From positions 101,433 through 165,432 of the forward strand of contig NZ_BMSG01000015.1 in NCBI RefSeq assembly GCF_014649035.1: a stretch of 64,000 bases of DNA, read 5' to 3'. Both the position numbers and the translations under genes were made by a program. Positions 43,024 to 51,902 of this stretch are shown in pieces. Below the pieces are notes generated by a model. It was not told the DNA's origin. It did not search any database and saw only the letters and a list, made by a program, of their open reading frames with translations. The DNA is from Streptomyces sindenensis (lineage in GTDB: Bacteria; Actinomycetota; Actinomycetes; Streptomycetales; Streptomycetaceae). Numbering within the stretch: the stretch's first letter is position 1; every line of letters starts with the position of its first letter.

Positions 43024-44637
43024 GTGGATCGTCCCGTTCGCACCTTGCGGAGACTGCTCGCCGTCGGTGCCGGTGCCGCCCTGCTCGTCGGGGCCGCCTC
43101 GACCGCCGGGGTCGCCGCCGCGCCCGTACCGCCGGGCGGTGGCGAAGGCCGCATCGTCGGTGCGGACCGCCCCGACGCGGTCGAAGGCTCCTACATCGTC
43201 ACGCTCAAGGACTCCGTGGCCCGTACGGAGATACCCTCCGTCGCGCGGTCCCTGTCCCAGCGCCACGCGGGCCAGGTCAGGAGCACCTACACCAGCGCTC
43301 TGCGCGGCTTCTCGGTGAAGATGAGCGAGGAGAAGGCCAAGCGCCTCGCCGCCGACCCCTCGGTGGCCCGCGTGGAAGCCGACGGCGCCGCGTACGCCAC
43401 CGGCACCCAGCCCAATCCGCCCAGTTACGGCCTGGACCGCATCGACCAGCGCGGCCTCCCGCTGGACAGGAGCTTCACCTACCCCAGCGAAGCCTCCGAC
43501 GTCACGGTGTACGTCGTCGACTCCGGTGTCCGTATGAGCCACGGCGACTTCGGCGGCCGGGCCACCAGCGGCTACGACTTCATCGACAACGACTCCAACG
43601 CCTCAGACTGTCATGGGCATGGCACTCACGTCGCCGGTACGGCCGCGGGCAGCTCCTACGGGGTCGCCAAGGGCGCCAAGATCGTCAGCGTCCGTGTGCT
43701 GAACTGCCAGGGCAGCTCCGGCACCAGCTGGGACCCGGTCCTCCGCGGTATCGACTGGGTCACCAAGAACGCCAAGAAGCCCGCCGTGGTCAACATGAGC
43801 GTCGGCGGCGGCAGGACCCAGTCCATCAACGACGCGATCAGCAACTCCATCGCGTCCGGCATCACCTGGGTCGTCGCCGCGGGCAACAACAACGCCGACT
43901 CCTGCCAGTACTCGCCCTCGTCCACCCCGGCGGCGATCACGGTCGGTGCCACGAACGGCTCGGACGCCCGCGCCACCGGCTGGAGCAACGGCCAGGCCTC
44001 CAACTACGGCACCTGCCTCGACATCTTCGCCCCCGGGGACAAGATCATCTCCACGTCCAACGCGGGGGACAGCGCCGGCCAGTCCATGAGCGGCACCTCC
44101 ATGGCATCCCCGCACACCGCCGGCGCCGCCGCCCTGCTCCTGGCCGCCGACCCGTCGCTCACCCCCGCCCAGGTCCGCGACAAGCTGGTCGCCGACGCCA
44201 CCCCGGACAAGATCAGCGACGCCCGCTCCGGCTCCCCGAACCGTCTGCTCTTCACCGGCAACGGCGGCGGTGAGGACCCCACCGATCCGCCCGGCAGGAA
44301 GTTCGAGAGCACCGGTCAGGTCCAGATCCGCGACAACGCCACCGTCGAATCCCCCATCACCGTGACCGGGATCGACGGCAACGCCCCCGCCGACCTCTCG
44401 GTCACGCTCGACATCCGTCACACCTTCCGCGGCGACCTCAAGGTCGAACTGCTGCCCCCGGGCGGAGGCGCGGCCGTCCTGAAGGACTTCAACCCCAACG
44501 ACAGCGCCGACAACGTCCGGGGCACGTTCACGGTCAATGCCTCAAGCAGCCCCGCGAACGGCGTCTGGAAGCTCCGCGTCACCGACAACTGGGTCAACGA
44601 CACCGGCTCCATCAACTCCTGGTCCCTCCAGTTCTGA
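43024..44637 (+). CDS. secreted subtilisin-like serine protease (S8) with propeptide and P-domain
   Basis: The product is 537 aa. Signal peptide about 1-34, then an I9 inhibitor propeptide (SYIVTLKDSVARTEIPSVAR to about 125), then the S8 catalytic domain with Asp166 (VVDSG), His199 (HGHGTHVAG) and Ser359 (GTSMASPHTAG), and a C-terminal P/Homo-B domain (about 425-537, FESTGQVQIRDNATVESPI to SWSLQF). It is an extracellular broad-specificity protease activated by removal of the propeptide. The GTG at 43024 has AAGAGGAGAAGC ahead. It lies just before a LAL regulator and near sprA, a small protease neighbourhood. Confidence 0.94.
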   Translation: MDRPVRTLRRLLAVGAGAALLVGAASTAGVAAAPVPPGGGEGRIVGADRPDAVEGSYIVTLKDSVARTEIPSVARSLSQRHAGQVRSTYTSALRGFSVKMSEEKAKRLAADPSVARVEADGAAYATGTQPNPPSYGLDRIDQRGLPLDRSFTYPSEASDVTVYVVDSGVRMSHGDFGGRATSGYDFIDNDSNASDCHGHGTHVAGTAAGSSYGVAKGAKIVSVRVLNCQGSSGTSWDPVLRGIDWVTKNAKKPAVVNMSVGGGRTQSINDAISNSIASGITWVVAAGNNNADSCQYSPSSTPAAITVGATNGSDARATGWSNGQASNYGTCLDIFAPGDKIISTSNAGDSAGQSMSGTSMASPHTAGAAALLLAADPSLTPAQVRDKLVADATPDKISDARSGSPNRLLFTGNGGGEDPTDPPGRKFESTGQVQIRDNATVESPITVTGIDGNAPADLSVTLDIRHTFRGDLKVELLPPGGGAAVLKDFNPNDSADNVRGTFTVNASSSPANGVWKLRVTDNWVNDTGSINSWSLQF

Positions 44638-44698
44638 TCCGGCCCGCGCCTCCCGGCCGGTGAGCGACTCTCCGCGAACCTCGCCGGCCCGGGAAGGA

Positions 44699-44734
44699 GG
44701 CGTCCGCGGCGCCCGCACACGCGCCGCGGACGCC
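44699..44734 (+). terminator. terminator after the subtilase gene
   Basis: A 13-bp stem (GGCGTCCGCGGCG and complement, 10-base loop), extended by CTCC pairs and followed by CTCTTTCC, lies about 60 bases after the stop. Confidence 0.75.
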
Positions 44735-44891
44735 ACTCCTCTTTCCAGCGCCGTGGGAAGGAGCCATCATGAGGCCCTCCCGACGGCCCGGTCGCATCGC
44801 CAGTCCGGCCAGGCCACCAGTCCGCCCGTAGGCCCGCCCGGCCATCCACCCCTCGTCATGCCGATGCCGCTCAGGAGCGCAAAAGGAAGCC

Positions 44892-47804
44892 GTGAACGCC
44901 GAGCCGTCGCCGCCCCCCGCCCCCGGTCTCCCGGCCGTACGCTCCGCCCTCCTGGACGACGTGTGCTCGCGGCTCGACCGCAGACCAGCCGTCGCGGTGA
45001 TCACCGGCGAGGCCGGGGCAGGCAAGAGCCGATTCGTACACGAACTCCTGCGACGGACCACATCACCGGACACCGCCACCCTGGTCGCCCGCTGCCAGGA
45101 GGCGGACACGCCTTTCCCCCTCGCGCCGCTCGTCGAGGTGCTGAACCGCTTCCGCTCCGGGCCGCTCCCGGCGGACCTGCCGCCGGTGACCGGGGCCCTG
45201 CACGCTCTGCTGCCCGACCTCGCGGATCGCCTCCCGCCCGCGCCGCCTCCCCTGGGAGACCCGCTGGCCGAACACCGCCGCGCCCTGCGCGCCCTGCACG
45301 CGTACACGGCAGCGCTCGGGGAGACCGTCCTGGTCGTCGAGGACCTCCAGTGGGCCGACGCTTCCACCTGCGCCTTCCTCCGTACGGTCGTCGCCGATCC
45401 GCCACCGCGACTGGGCCTCGTACTCACCGCCCGCAGTCATACCGCTCCCCACACTGACACCGAAGGGAGCGACGGCCTTCCGTTTCCGCTGCGCGCACCG
45501 GCCCAGGTGACGGTGGTCGAGCGGCACCTCGCGCCGCTGTCGGCGGCGGAGACCGGTGCGCTGGCCGCCGGGCTGCTCGGCGCACAGGCGGTCCCGGACG
45601 AGTTCGCCGGCCGTCTGCACCGGTGGACGGGCGGTTTGCCGTACGTCGTCGAGGAGGTACTGCGCGGATGGCCGGGCTCCGCGGAGTTCCCTACCGGCGC
45701 GGCGGGGGAGCCGCCGCTGCCCGCGTCCGTGCGCCGGGTAGTGGTGGAGCGGCTGCGTGGCCTTCCTCCGGCGGCACGGCGGGTGGTCGCCGCGGCCGCG
45801 GTCCTCTGCGAACCCGCGCCCGTTGAACTGCTCTGCTCCGTCGCGGGGTTGGGCGAGCCGGAGACGCGTCGAGCACTCGCGGCGGCGGTGCGGGAAGGGG
45901 TGCTGCGGCGGACGGGCGAGGCCCACGCCTTCCCCGACGACGGTGCCCACGGCTTCCCCCGCGACGGCGGGTACGCCTTCTCCTACGACCTGGCGCGCCG
46001 GGCCGCGTACGAGGCGGTCGCCGAACCGGAACGGCCTGTGCTGCACCTGCGTGCGGCTCGCGCCTTGGCCCGGCACGCGAGCGTCGTCCCGCTGGCGGGG
46101 ATGGCCGAGCACTACCGGCGCGCCGGCCGCCCCGTACAGGCGGCGCGCTGCCTGGAGGCGGCGGCCGACCGGGCGGCCGGGCACGGGGACGCGGGCCTGG
46201 CCGCCGCTCACTACCTCGATGCCCTGCGCGACGGTCCCACACCGGTGGCCCGGGACCGGATCGCGCTGAAGCTGGCCCGCGTCGCGCTGAACGCCAGGCC
46301 CGGCCCGCAGGTGCCCGCAGCGCTGCGGCAGGTCCTCGGCCGGTGCTCGCTGGGCCCCGGGCCGAGCGGCGAGATCCGGTTGCTGCTGGGCCTGTTGCTG
46401 CGCAACCAGTCGGGTTCCGGGCTGGAGGCGCTGGAGGAGATAGCGCGAGCGGTCCCCGACCTTCTGGTCGTCTCCACCGGCCAGGCCGCACGCGCGCTGG
46501 CGATCACCGCCATCCCCTCCCTCAAGGGCTGGCGGGTCGGCGAGCACCGCCGTCTGCTGGCCGAGGCGGAGCGGCTGCTGCCCGGGGTCGAGGAGGAGGA
46601 CCTGCGCTCCGCCGTGCTGGCCAACCGGGCCACCGCCCTGGCCCTGATGGGCGACCCGGCGGCGTGGGAGGCGGTCGCGGATCTGCCCGACACCCTTGCC
46701 GGTGAGGCGGCGGCGAGGGTGTACGCCAATCTGGCGGGCGCCGCGAACTCCCTGGGACACCCGCGGCGTGCCCGTGCCTTCCAGGCCCGGGCGTGGCAGG
46801 CGGTGCGGGCGAACCACGCCCCCTATCTGGAGGCGTTCGTCGAGACGACGGACGTGGTCGCGGCCTTCACCGGTGGCCGGTGGAAGGGCCTCCTGGGGCG
46901 TGCCGAGCGTGCCGAGGCGCAGTACCGGGACGTGCCCGACTTCCACGCGGAGGCCCTGCTGGTCTGCGGACTGCTGCGCCTGCACACCAAGGGGCAGACG
47001 GATGTGGCGCGGCGGCTCCTGGAACGGGCCGTGCGGACGACCGCGCTGGACACCGGCGTGGTGCTGACGGCTGCCGCGGCCGCCGGGGCGCGGATCCACC
47101 TGGCGGCCGGACGCCCACCGCGGGCCGTCCAGGCGGTGGAGGAGGCGCTGCGGCAGGTCCGCCGTACCGGGGCGTGGGTGTGGGCGACCCCCCTCGTACC
47201 ACCGGCGATCGACGCTCTCATCCGGGACGGCCGCCCGGCCGAGGCGCATCGCCTGGGCGCGGAGCTGGCCGCGGGCATCGCCGACCGGGACGCACCGGCG
47301 GCCCGGGCCGCCCTGCTGACCTGTCGGGCCCTGCTCACCGCGACGGACTCCTCGCAGTCCGGGCACGCACCGTCCGACGCGCTGTACGTGTCCGCGGCGG
47401 ATGCGTGGACGCGGCTGGAGCGACCGTACGAAGCCGCGTACGTGAAGGAGGCCCGGGGTCTCCATCTGCTGGCCTCGGGCATGCCGGCCGGGCGCACGGC
47501 GCTGCACGAGGCGATCGCGGCCTACCAGGACATCGACGCCGTATGGGATGTGCTGCGGTGTCAGCGCGAACTGCGGGAGCACGGACAGACCACCGCCCGC
47601 AGGCCCGGTGCGCTGGGGTACGGCGACCACCTCTCGCCCCGGGAGCGAGCCGTGGCCCGCCTCGCCTCGCTCGGCCTGTCGAACCGCGAGATCGCGCGCG
47701 AGCTGGTCCTCTCGCACCGCACGGTCGAGCACCACGTGGCGCGTGCCCTGCGGAAGCTGGGGGTCTCCTCACGCACGGAGATCGGTTCACACCTCGGACC
47801 GTGA
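44892..47804 (+). CDS. LAL-type ATP-binding LuxR-family regulator
   Basis: The product is 970 aa. An N-terminal AAA/STAND-like ATPase has Walker A GEAGAGKSRFV (about residues 39-49) and Walker B TVLVVEDLQWAD. A long TPR-like helical middle (about 380-880) leads to the C-terminal LuxR helix-turn-helix LSPRERAVARLASLGLSNRE, IARELVLSHRTVEHHVARAL. LAL regulators activate nearby catabolic or biosynthetic genes on ligand and ATP binding. The GTG at 44892 follows AAAGGAAG. Flanking protease genes (43024 and 48081) are plausible targets, by position only. Confidence 0.92.
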   Translation: MNAEPSPPPAPGLPAVRSALLDDVCSRLDRRPAVAVITGEAGAGKSRFVHELLRRTTSPDTATLVARCQEADTPFPLAPLVEVLNRFRSGPLPADLPPVTGALHALLPDLADRLPPAPPPLGDPLAEHRRALRALHAYTAALGETVLVVEDLQWADASTCAFLRTVVADPPPRLGLVLTARSHTAPHTDTEGSDGLPFPLRAPAQVTVVERHLAPLSAAETGALAAGLLGAQAVPDEFAGRLHRWTGGLPYVVEEVLRGWPGSAEFPTGAAGEPPLPASVRRVVVERLRGLPPAARRVVAAAAVLCEPAPVELLCSVAGLGEPETRRALAAAVREGVLRRTGEAHAFPDDGAHGFPRDGGYAFSYDLARRAAYEAVAEPERPVLHLRAARALARHASVVPLAGMAEHYRRAGRPVQAARCLEAAADRAAGHGDAGLAAAHYLDALRDGPTPVARDRIALKLARVALNARPGPQVPAALRQVLGRCSLGPGPSGEIRLLLGLLLRNQSGSGLEALEEIARAVPDLLVVSTGQAARALAITAIPSLKGWRVGEHRRLLAEAERLLPGVEEEDLRSAVLANRATALALMGDPAAWEAVADLPDTLAGEAAARVYANLAGAANSLGHPRRARAFQARAWQAVRANHAPYLEAFVETTDVVAAFTGGRWKGLLGRAERAEAQYRDVPDFHAEALLVCGLLRLHTKGQTDVARRLLERAVRTTALDTGVVLTAAAAAGARIHLAAGRPPRAVQAVEEALRQVRRTGAWVWATPLVPPAIDALIRDGRPAEAHRLGAELAAGIADRDAPAARAALLTCRALLTATDSSQSGHAPSDALYVSAADAWTRLERPYEAAYVKEARGLHLLASGMPAGRTALHEAIAAYQDIDAVWDVLRCQRELREHGQTTARRPGALGYGDHLSPRERAVARLASLGLSNREIARELVLSHRTVEHHVARALRKLGVSSRTEIGSHLGP

Positions 47805-48080
47805 CCGGACAGGCGAGGGCGGGAGGCGCACCCAATGGTCCATATTCCGCCATCCCCTCCCCTTCCAAGGTGGGTAATGTGCCGGAATGTTGAGGTCTGG
47901 AGCGCACCGCAAGAGCTACTCGTCAGCCAGCCCGGATCCGGGGGTCTTGTGTGGGTCCACCGGTCTCTTCAGCATGAATAACGTTGTCAGGGACACGTCG
48001 GAATGATCGTGTTCCCGGTGACGCGTCATGGGCGTCCACCCAAACGCCCCGAGTTTCCCCCCACGATCTGGAGGAACACA

Positions 48081-48971
48081 GTGCGACTCTCTCGCCCCCA
48101 CAGCCTCACGAGACGAGCACGACTCATCGCCGGGGCCACCGGCCTCGCCGCCGCGGCGGCACTCGCGGTTCCCGCTGCCGCCGCGTCCGCCCAGCCGGCC
48201 CCGACGACGTTCAGCGCCACCGAGCTCAACCGGACCGCCGACTCCGTGCGCACCGCCGATGTCGGCGGCACGGCCTGGTACGTCGACGCGGCGTCGGGCA
48301 AGGTCGTCGTCACCGCCGACAGCACGGTCAGCAAGGCCGAGATCGCCAAGCTGAGGAGCGAGGCCGGCGTGAACGCCGACGCCCTCGTGGTCAAGCGGAC
48401 CCCCGGCAAGTTCACCAAGCTCATCGCCGGTGGCGAGGCCATCACCACCGGCGGCGCCCGCTGTTCCCTGGGCTTCAACGTGCAGGACAGCGCGGGAACC
48501 AAGTTCGCCCTGACCGCCGGGCACTGCACCAACATCGGCAGCTCGTGGTCCATCGGCACCACCACCGGATCGAGCTTCCCCGGCGACGACTACGGCATCA
48601 TCCGGCACTCCGACCCGGGCGCGGCCGACGGCCGTGTCTCCCTCTACAACGGCAGCTATCAGGAGATCGACGGCGCGGCCGATGCCAGGGTCGGCCAGTC
48701 CGTCCAGCGCAGCGGCAGCACCACCGGCCTGCACGGCGGCTCCGTCACCGGTCTCAACGCCACCGTCAACTACGGCGCCGACGGCATCGTCTCCGGTCTG
48801 ATCCAGACCAACGTCTGCGCCGAGCCCGGCGACAGCGGCGGCGCGCTCTTCTCCGGAAGCACCGCGCTCGGCCTCACCTCCGGCGGCAGCGGCAACTGCT
48901 CCTCCGGCGGCACCACGTTCTACCAGCCCGTCACCGAGGCGCTCAGCGTCTACGGAGTGAGCATCATCTGA
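48081..48971 (+). CDS. sprA: streptogrisin A precursor (secreted S1 serine protease)
   Basis: The product is 296 aa, a prepropeptide. Signal peptide about 1-38 and propeptide to Leu114; mature enzyme begins IAGGEAITTGGARCSLGFNV at residue 115, 182 residues as in S. griseus protease A. Catalytic triad His148 (TAGHC), Asp170 (DDYGII) and Ser252 (GDSGG). The segments NVCAEPGDSGG and GGTTFYQPVTEALSVYG are nearly identical to SGPA. It is a chymotrypsin-like secreted protease. The GTG start has CTGGAGGAAC five bases upstream. Confidence 0.95.
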   Translation: MRLSRPHSLTRRARLIAGATGLAAAAALAVPAAAASAQPAPTTFSATELNRTADSVRTADVGGTAWYVDAASGKVVVTADSTVSKAEIAKLRSEAGVNADALVVKRTPGKFTKLIAGGEAITTGGARCSLGFNVQDSAGTKFALTAGHCTNIGSSWSIGTTTGSSFPGDDYGIIRHSDPGAADGRVSLYNGSYQEIDGAADARVGQSVQRSGSTTGLHGGSVTGLNATVNYGADGIVSGLIQTNVCAEPGDSGGALFSGSTALGLTSGGSGNCSSGGTTFYQPVTEALSVYGVSII

Positions 48972-49005
48972 TCCCGCACGAACCGGGGTTCCACCATCGG
49001 CCCTG

Positions 49006-49043
49006 AACGCTGCCCCCGCCGATTCGTCGGCGGGGGCAGCGTT
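49006..49043 (+). terminator. terminator after sprA
   Basis: A perfect 17-bp stem (AACGCTGCCCCCGCCGA and complement) closed by a stable TTCG tetraloop lies 34 bases after the stop. Confidence 0.92.
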
Positions 49044-49084
49044 CGTTCGTGTGCCGTCGTGTCCAGCCCACGGGCCTCCCCGCC

Positions 49085-49444
49085 TCAGCGGAACTCGTGG
49101 ATCACCTGGATCTCGCCGACGATGTGGGCGTTGAAGTCGTCCAGTTCCTCGGCCGGAACCCAGAGCTCGAGAATGGTCCGCCCACCGGCCTGCCGGACGG
49201 GATACCGGCTCAGGAACTCCGACTCCACCTCGAACCGCGTGACGAACCCGGCTCCGTCGTGCTTCACGTTCCAGTCCCGGGCGATCCTGACCGCGTAGTC
49301 CTCGTTGAGAACGGGGTAGAAGATCGGCTGCTCCGGCAGACGCGGCGGCCAGGCACGCCAGTCCGACTCCCGGACCAGCTCAAGCTCCACGGGGCCGGTG
49401 GGGCGCCACAGGGTCGTCGTCGCTCGGGGGCTGGTCATCTGCAT
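49085..49444 (-). CDS. small protein of the family labelled ADP-ribosylation/crystallin J1
   Basis: The product is 119 aa (117 if the second ATG at 49438 is used). It has the family signature TTTLWRPTGPVELELVRESD, WPPRLPEQPIFYPVLNEDYA, RIARDWNVKHDGAGFVTRFE and ELWVPAEELDDFNAHIVGEI. The name is historical; no ADP-ribosyl enzyme motif is visible, and the small compact fold may be a nucleic-acid or ligand-binding domain. GGAG lies 4 or 10 bases from the two candidate ATGs. Function unknown. Confidence 0.78.
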   Translation of the reverse strand: MQMTSPRATTTLWRPTGPVELELVRESDWRAWPPRLPEQPIFYPVLNEDYAVRIARDWNVKHDGAGFVTRFEVESEFLSRYPVRQAGGRTILELWVPAEELDDFNAHIVGEIQVIHEFR

Positions 49445-49840
49445 CGCTCTCCACACGTGTTCCACCGGCACGGCAGGCCGGGAGACCGGACCATACCGGC
49501 CCCACGAGCCTGGCCGCGAGGCGGTTTCCGTCGCTTCCCCGCTTCCCCGCTTCCCGCCTTCCGGTCGGCGGAGACGGACGGCCGGACGCCGCCGTCGGTG
49601 CCGTGAGGCCGCGCGCGTTCCGCTTGCCGAGGAGCGTGAGCAGCAGCTCCCCGCCGCCCGCCGGGGCGATGTTGGTCCGCGGCCGCGGTGGATGCGGAAT
49701 TCCTCGTTCCTGGTGGGCATCCGGCGTTGCCCGGAACGGACCCATGGCGTGCCCGGCTGCCACGCGACCGCCTCAAGGGCCACCCGCCGGGATACGGGCG
49801 GCCCTTGTCCCACGACGGAAATCGCCGTACCGCGCGCCGG
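49445..49840. other. 396-bp region without a convincing gene
   Basis: It contains CTTCCCCG repeats near 49533-49557 and several open frames on both strands that are rich in Arg/Pro, lack ribosome sites and match nothing I know. It lies upstream of the 49085 gene and downstream of the beta-propeller gene on the same (minus) strand. Confidence 0.5.
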
Positions 49841-51361
49841 CTACCGCCTGCCGCGGGTTACCGTGTTCGACTCCTCGACGGTGTTCACCAGGAGCCAGTG
49901 CTCCGTCCGGTAGTGGAACGTGCCTCCGGCGTAGCCGAGCACGTAGACGACGTCTCCGGCCCGGTCCGGCAGGACGTCCTCAAGCGTGAAGGTTCCATCC
50001 TCGGCGACCGGAACCGGCGGCAGGAAGGTGACGTCCGGCCCGTCCATTCGCTGGACCGTGATCTGCGGCGCCTCGGCGGGCGCCAGACCGTCCAGGTCCA
50101 GCCGTCCAGTCACCCTGATCGGCTTTCCGGCGATGGCCGGGCCGTGCGCCACGTTCACGAAGCTCGACGGAGCCAGGGCCTCCCGGGTCTGGATCGTGTG
50201 CAGCCAGAACTTCGTACCCTCCTGGTTGGAGGTCACGACGAAGAGCTGTTCGCCGTCCCCGGAGAACTCCATGCCCCGAGGGACGACGCGTCGGCCCGCG
50301 TCCTCGTCGTCAAAGCTGATCCGCAGCGGCTCCCGCTCGACCGACGGGTCGGCGAACGCCAAGGTCAGGTCGGCCGCGTCGCCCGAACCCGCGCCGCCCT
50401 GGGCGAACCACTTGCCGTCGGGGCTGAAGGCGACCGCCGTGGGTGCCACGCCCTCCGGCAGCGGCACGTAGCGGTTGTCGAGGAAGCGGGCGTCCTGGCC
50501 GCCGAGCAGCACCGTTCCCCGGGCCCCGTCGGCGACCGCGAGGACGGAGCCGTCCGCGGAGAAGTCGGCGTCCCGGAAGTCCATTCCCGGGCCCGTGCCG
50601 CTCTCGGCGAACCGGCGTTCGCCCAGGAACTCCAGCAGGTTCCCGTCCGCCCCGTCCGTGACCCGGTAGATCCCCAGGTCGGGGTCGTCGGTGGGGGACC
50701 AGCGCTCCGGGGCGGTCACGAGCAGCCCCCCGGGCCCTCCCTCGAGATGGACCCTGGTGTACGAGTACATGACCTCCCCGGCGCTGTGGCCCTCAGCGGT
50801 CGCGGCGACGCCGACACTGCCCATGCCCAGCGCGTCGTCGCAGCCCTCGGGGGAAGCGGGGGCCCGGCTGGTGAAGAACAGCCGTCCGCCGGTGTGCACC
50901 AGTTCCCGCCCACAGTCGTCGGCGGGCGCCGGAATCGGGTCGAGGGGGTACAAGGACCCGTTCTCATGGGAGTAGTTCGCGATGTGGTCCGACTGCCCGG
51001 CATAGACCTTCGAGCCGGTCGGGTCCACCGCGACGCCCGAGAGGGGGGCGGCCAGGTCGGCGCTCGCGAGGGCGGGCCCCGCGCCCCCGTAGAGCACGCC
51101 GATCACCTCGCCCCGCCTCGACCCGTCCGGATAGACCCGGTCGCCGGCGATCCACACACGCCGGCCGGCGTCGTCCACCGCCATCTGGGTGAACGACGCG
51201 GCCGACAGCTCCCGGCCCGGCCCCGACGGCACCACCGCCGCGACCTCGGCCGCCCCCGAGGCCGCGGACGCGGTACCGGTGGCGGCCATCGTCGATCCGG
51301 CCAGCGCGCTCGCCAGCAGCGCCGCCGTCAGTCTGCTGCCTCTTCCTAACGCCTTCTTCAA
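49841..51361 (-). CDS. secreted beta-propeller-like protein
   Basis: The product is 506 aa. A Sec signal peptide (LTAALLASALAGSTMAATG then ASA) is followed by repeats with the propeller pattern xVxxDxxGxxVW/Y (FTQMAVDDAGRRVWIAGDRV, LSGVAVDPTGSKVYAG, ADFSADGSVLAVADG, VAFSPDGKWFAQ, MEFSGDGEQLFVVTS), giving about 6-7 blades to residue 390. A C-terminal Ig-like/bacterial beta-sandwich (about 395-495) follows. Such proteins bind or sense extracellular ligands. The start codon appears to be TTG with AGGGGGGAAC upstream. Role unknown. Confidence 0.8.
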   Translation of the reverse strand: MKKALGRGSRLTAALLASALAGSTMAATGTASAASGAAEVAAVVPSGPGRELSAASFTQMAVDDAGRRVWIAGDRVYPDGSRRGEVIGVLYGGAGPALASADLAAPLSGVAVDPTGSKVYAGQSDHIANYSHENGSLYPLDPIPAPADDCGRELVHTGGRLFFTSRAPASPEGCDDALGMGSVGVAATAEGHSAGEVMYSYTRVHLEGGPGGLLVTAPERWSPTDDPDLGIYRVTDGADGNLLEFLGERRFAESGTGPGMDFRDADFSADGSVLAVADGARGTVLLGGQDARFLDNRYVPLPEGVAPTAVAFSPDGKWFAQGGAGSGDAADLTLAFADPSVEREPLRISFDDEDAGRRVVPRGMEFSGDGEQLFVVTSNQEGTKFWLHTIQTREALAPSSFVNVAHGPAIAGKPIRVTGRLDLDGLAPAEAPQITVQRMDGPDVTFLPPVPVAEDGTFTLEDVLPDRAGDVVYVLGYAGGTFHYRTEHWLLVNTVEESNTVTRGRR

Positions 51362-51599
51362 CGGTGTTCCCCCCTGATGTCGGCGCGCCGCGGCGGATCA
51401 CAGCGGCACTGGTGCTGATACGAAAGCGTCATCAGCAGGCTGAGACAAGTCATTTGTGGCCAGCACGGTTCCTCCGCACCTTCAGCGGGACGGCGGCCCG
51501 TTCACACGGCGTGGAGCGCATGGACGGCGGCGGGGGCATCGGTTCTCGCCGGCCGTGACAGAGTCGGTGGGACCCTGAAGCGGTGCGGGAGAGGAGCCT

Positions 51600-51866
51600 C
51601 ATGTCGCAGCACACCCGCCCCAGCGATTCGGGGTGGCGCCGGTTGGGGCCCGGGCGCCTGGGATCGTTGTCCCCGCCCGCTACGAGCACTCCTGGCTGCG
51701 CGGCGAGCTGCTGGCGGGTGGGACCCGTCGTGGCGTGTCTCGTGCCGCGGGTCCTGGCCTGCGCGACCGTGGCGGGGCTCCCGCCCGCTGCCGGGCCGCG
51801 GTCGATTCTGCCCGCGCCGGTGTTGTACGCGCTGCGCGGCTCGTCGCGGCTGTCGTCGCCGTACTG
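51600..51866 (+). pseudogene. N-terminal remnant of a SulP-family anion transporter
   Basis: Pieces of the SulP N terminus occur in two frames: PGIVVPARYEHSWLRGELLA in one and VACLVPRVLACATVAGLPPA then AGPRSILPAPVLYALRGSSR in another. Intact SulP proteins read continuously as xWLRGDxxAGVTVAxxxVPQxMAYAxxAGLPPxxGL. A ribosome site and ATG at 51601 remain. After about 89 codons the frame ends and nothing further of the roughly 500-residue transporter is present. This is a decayed, truncated gene just upstream of the conflict locus. Confidence 0.7.
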
Positions 51867-51902
51867 ACGTGAGCCCACCCCGGATACCTGAGGAGCCGCC
51901 AC

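Noticed and set aside
45063..47735. Minus-strand open frame opposite the LAL regulator
   Set aside because: No recognisable domains; Walker motifs and LuxR HTH are on the plus strand.
49445..49840. Possible gene in the gap before the beta-propeller gene
   Set aside because: Open frames on both strands are Arg/Pro-rich, lack ribosome sites and show no motif.
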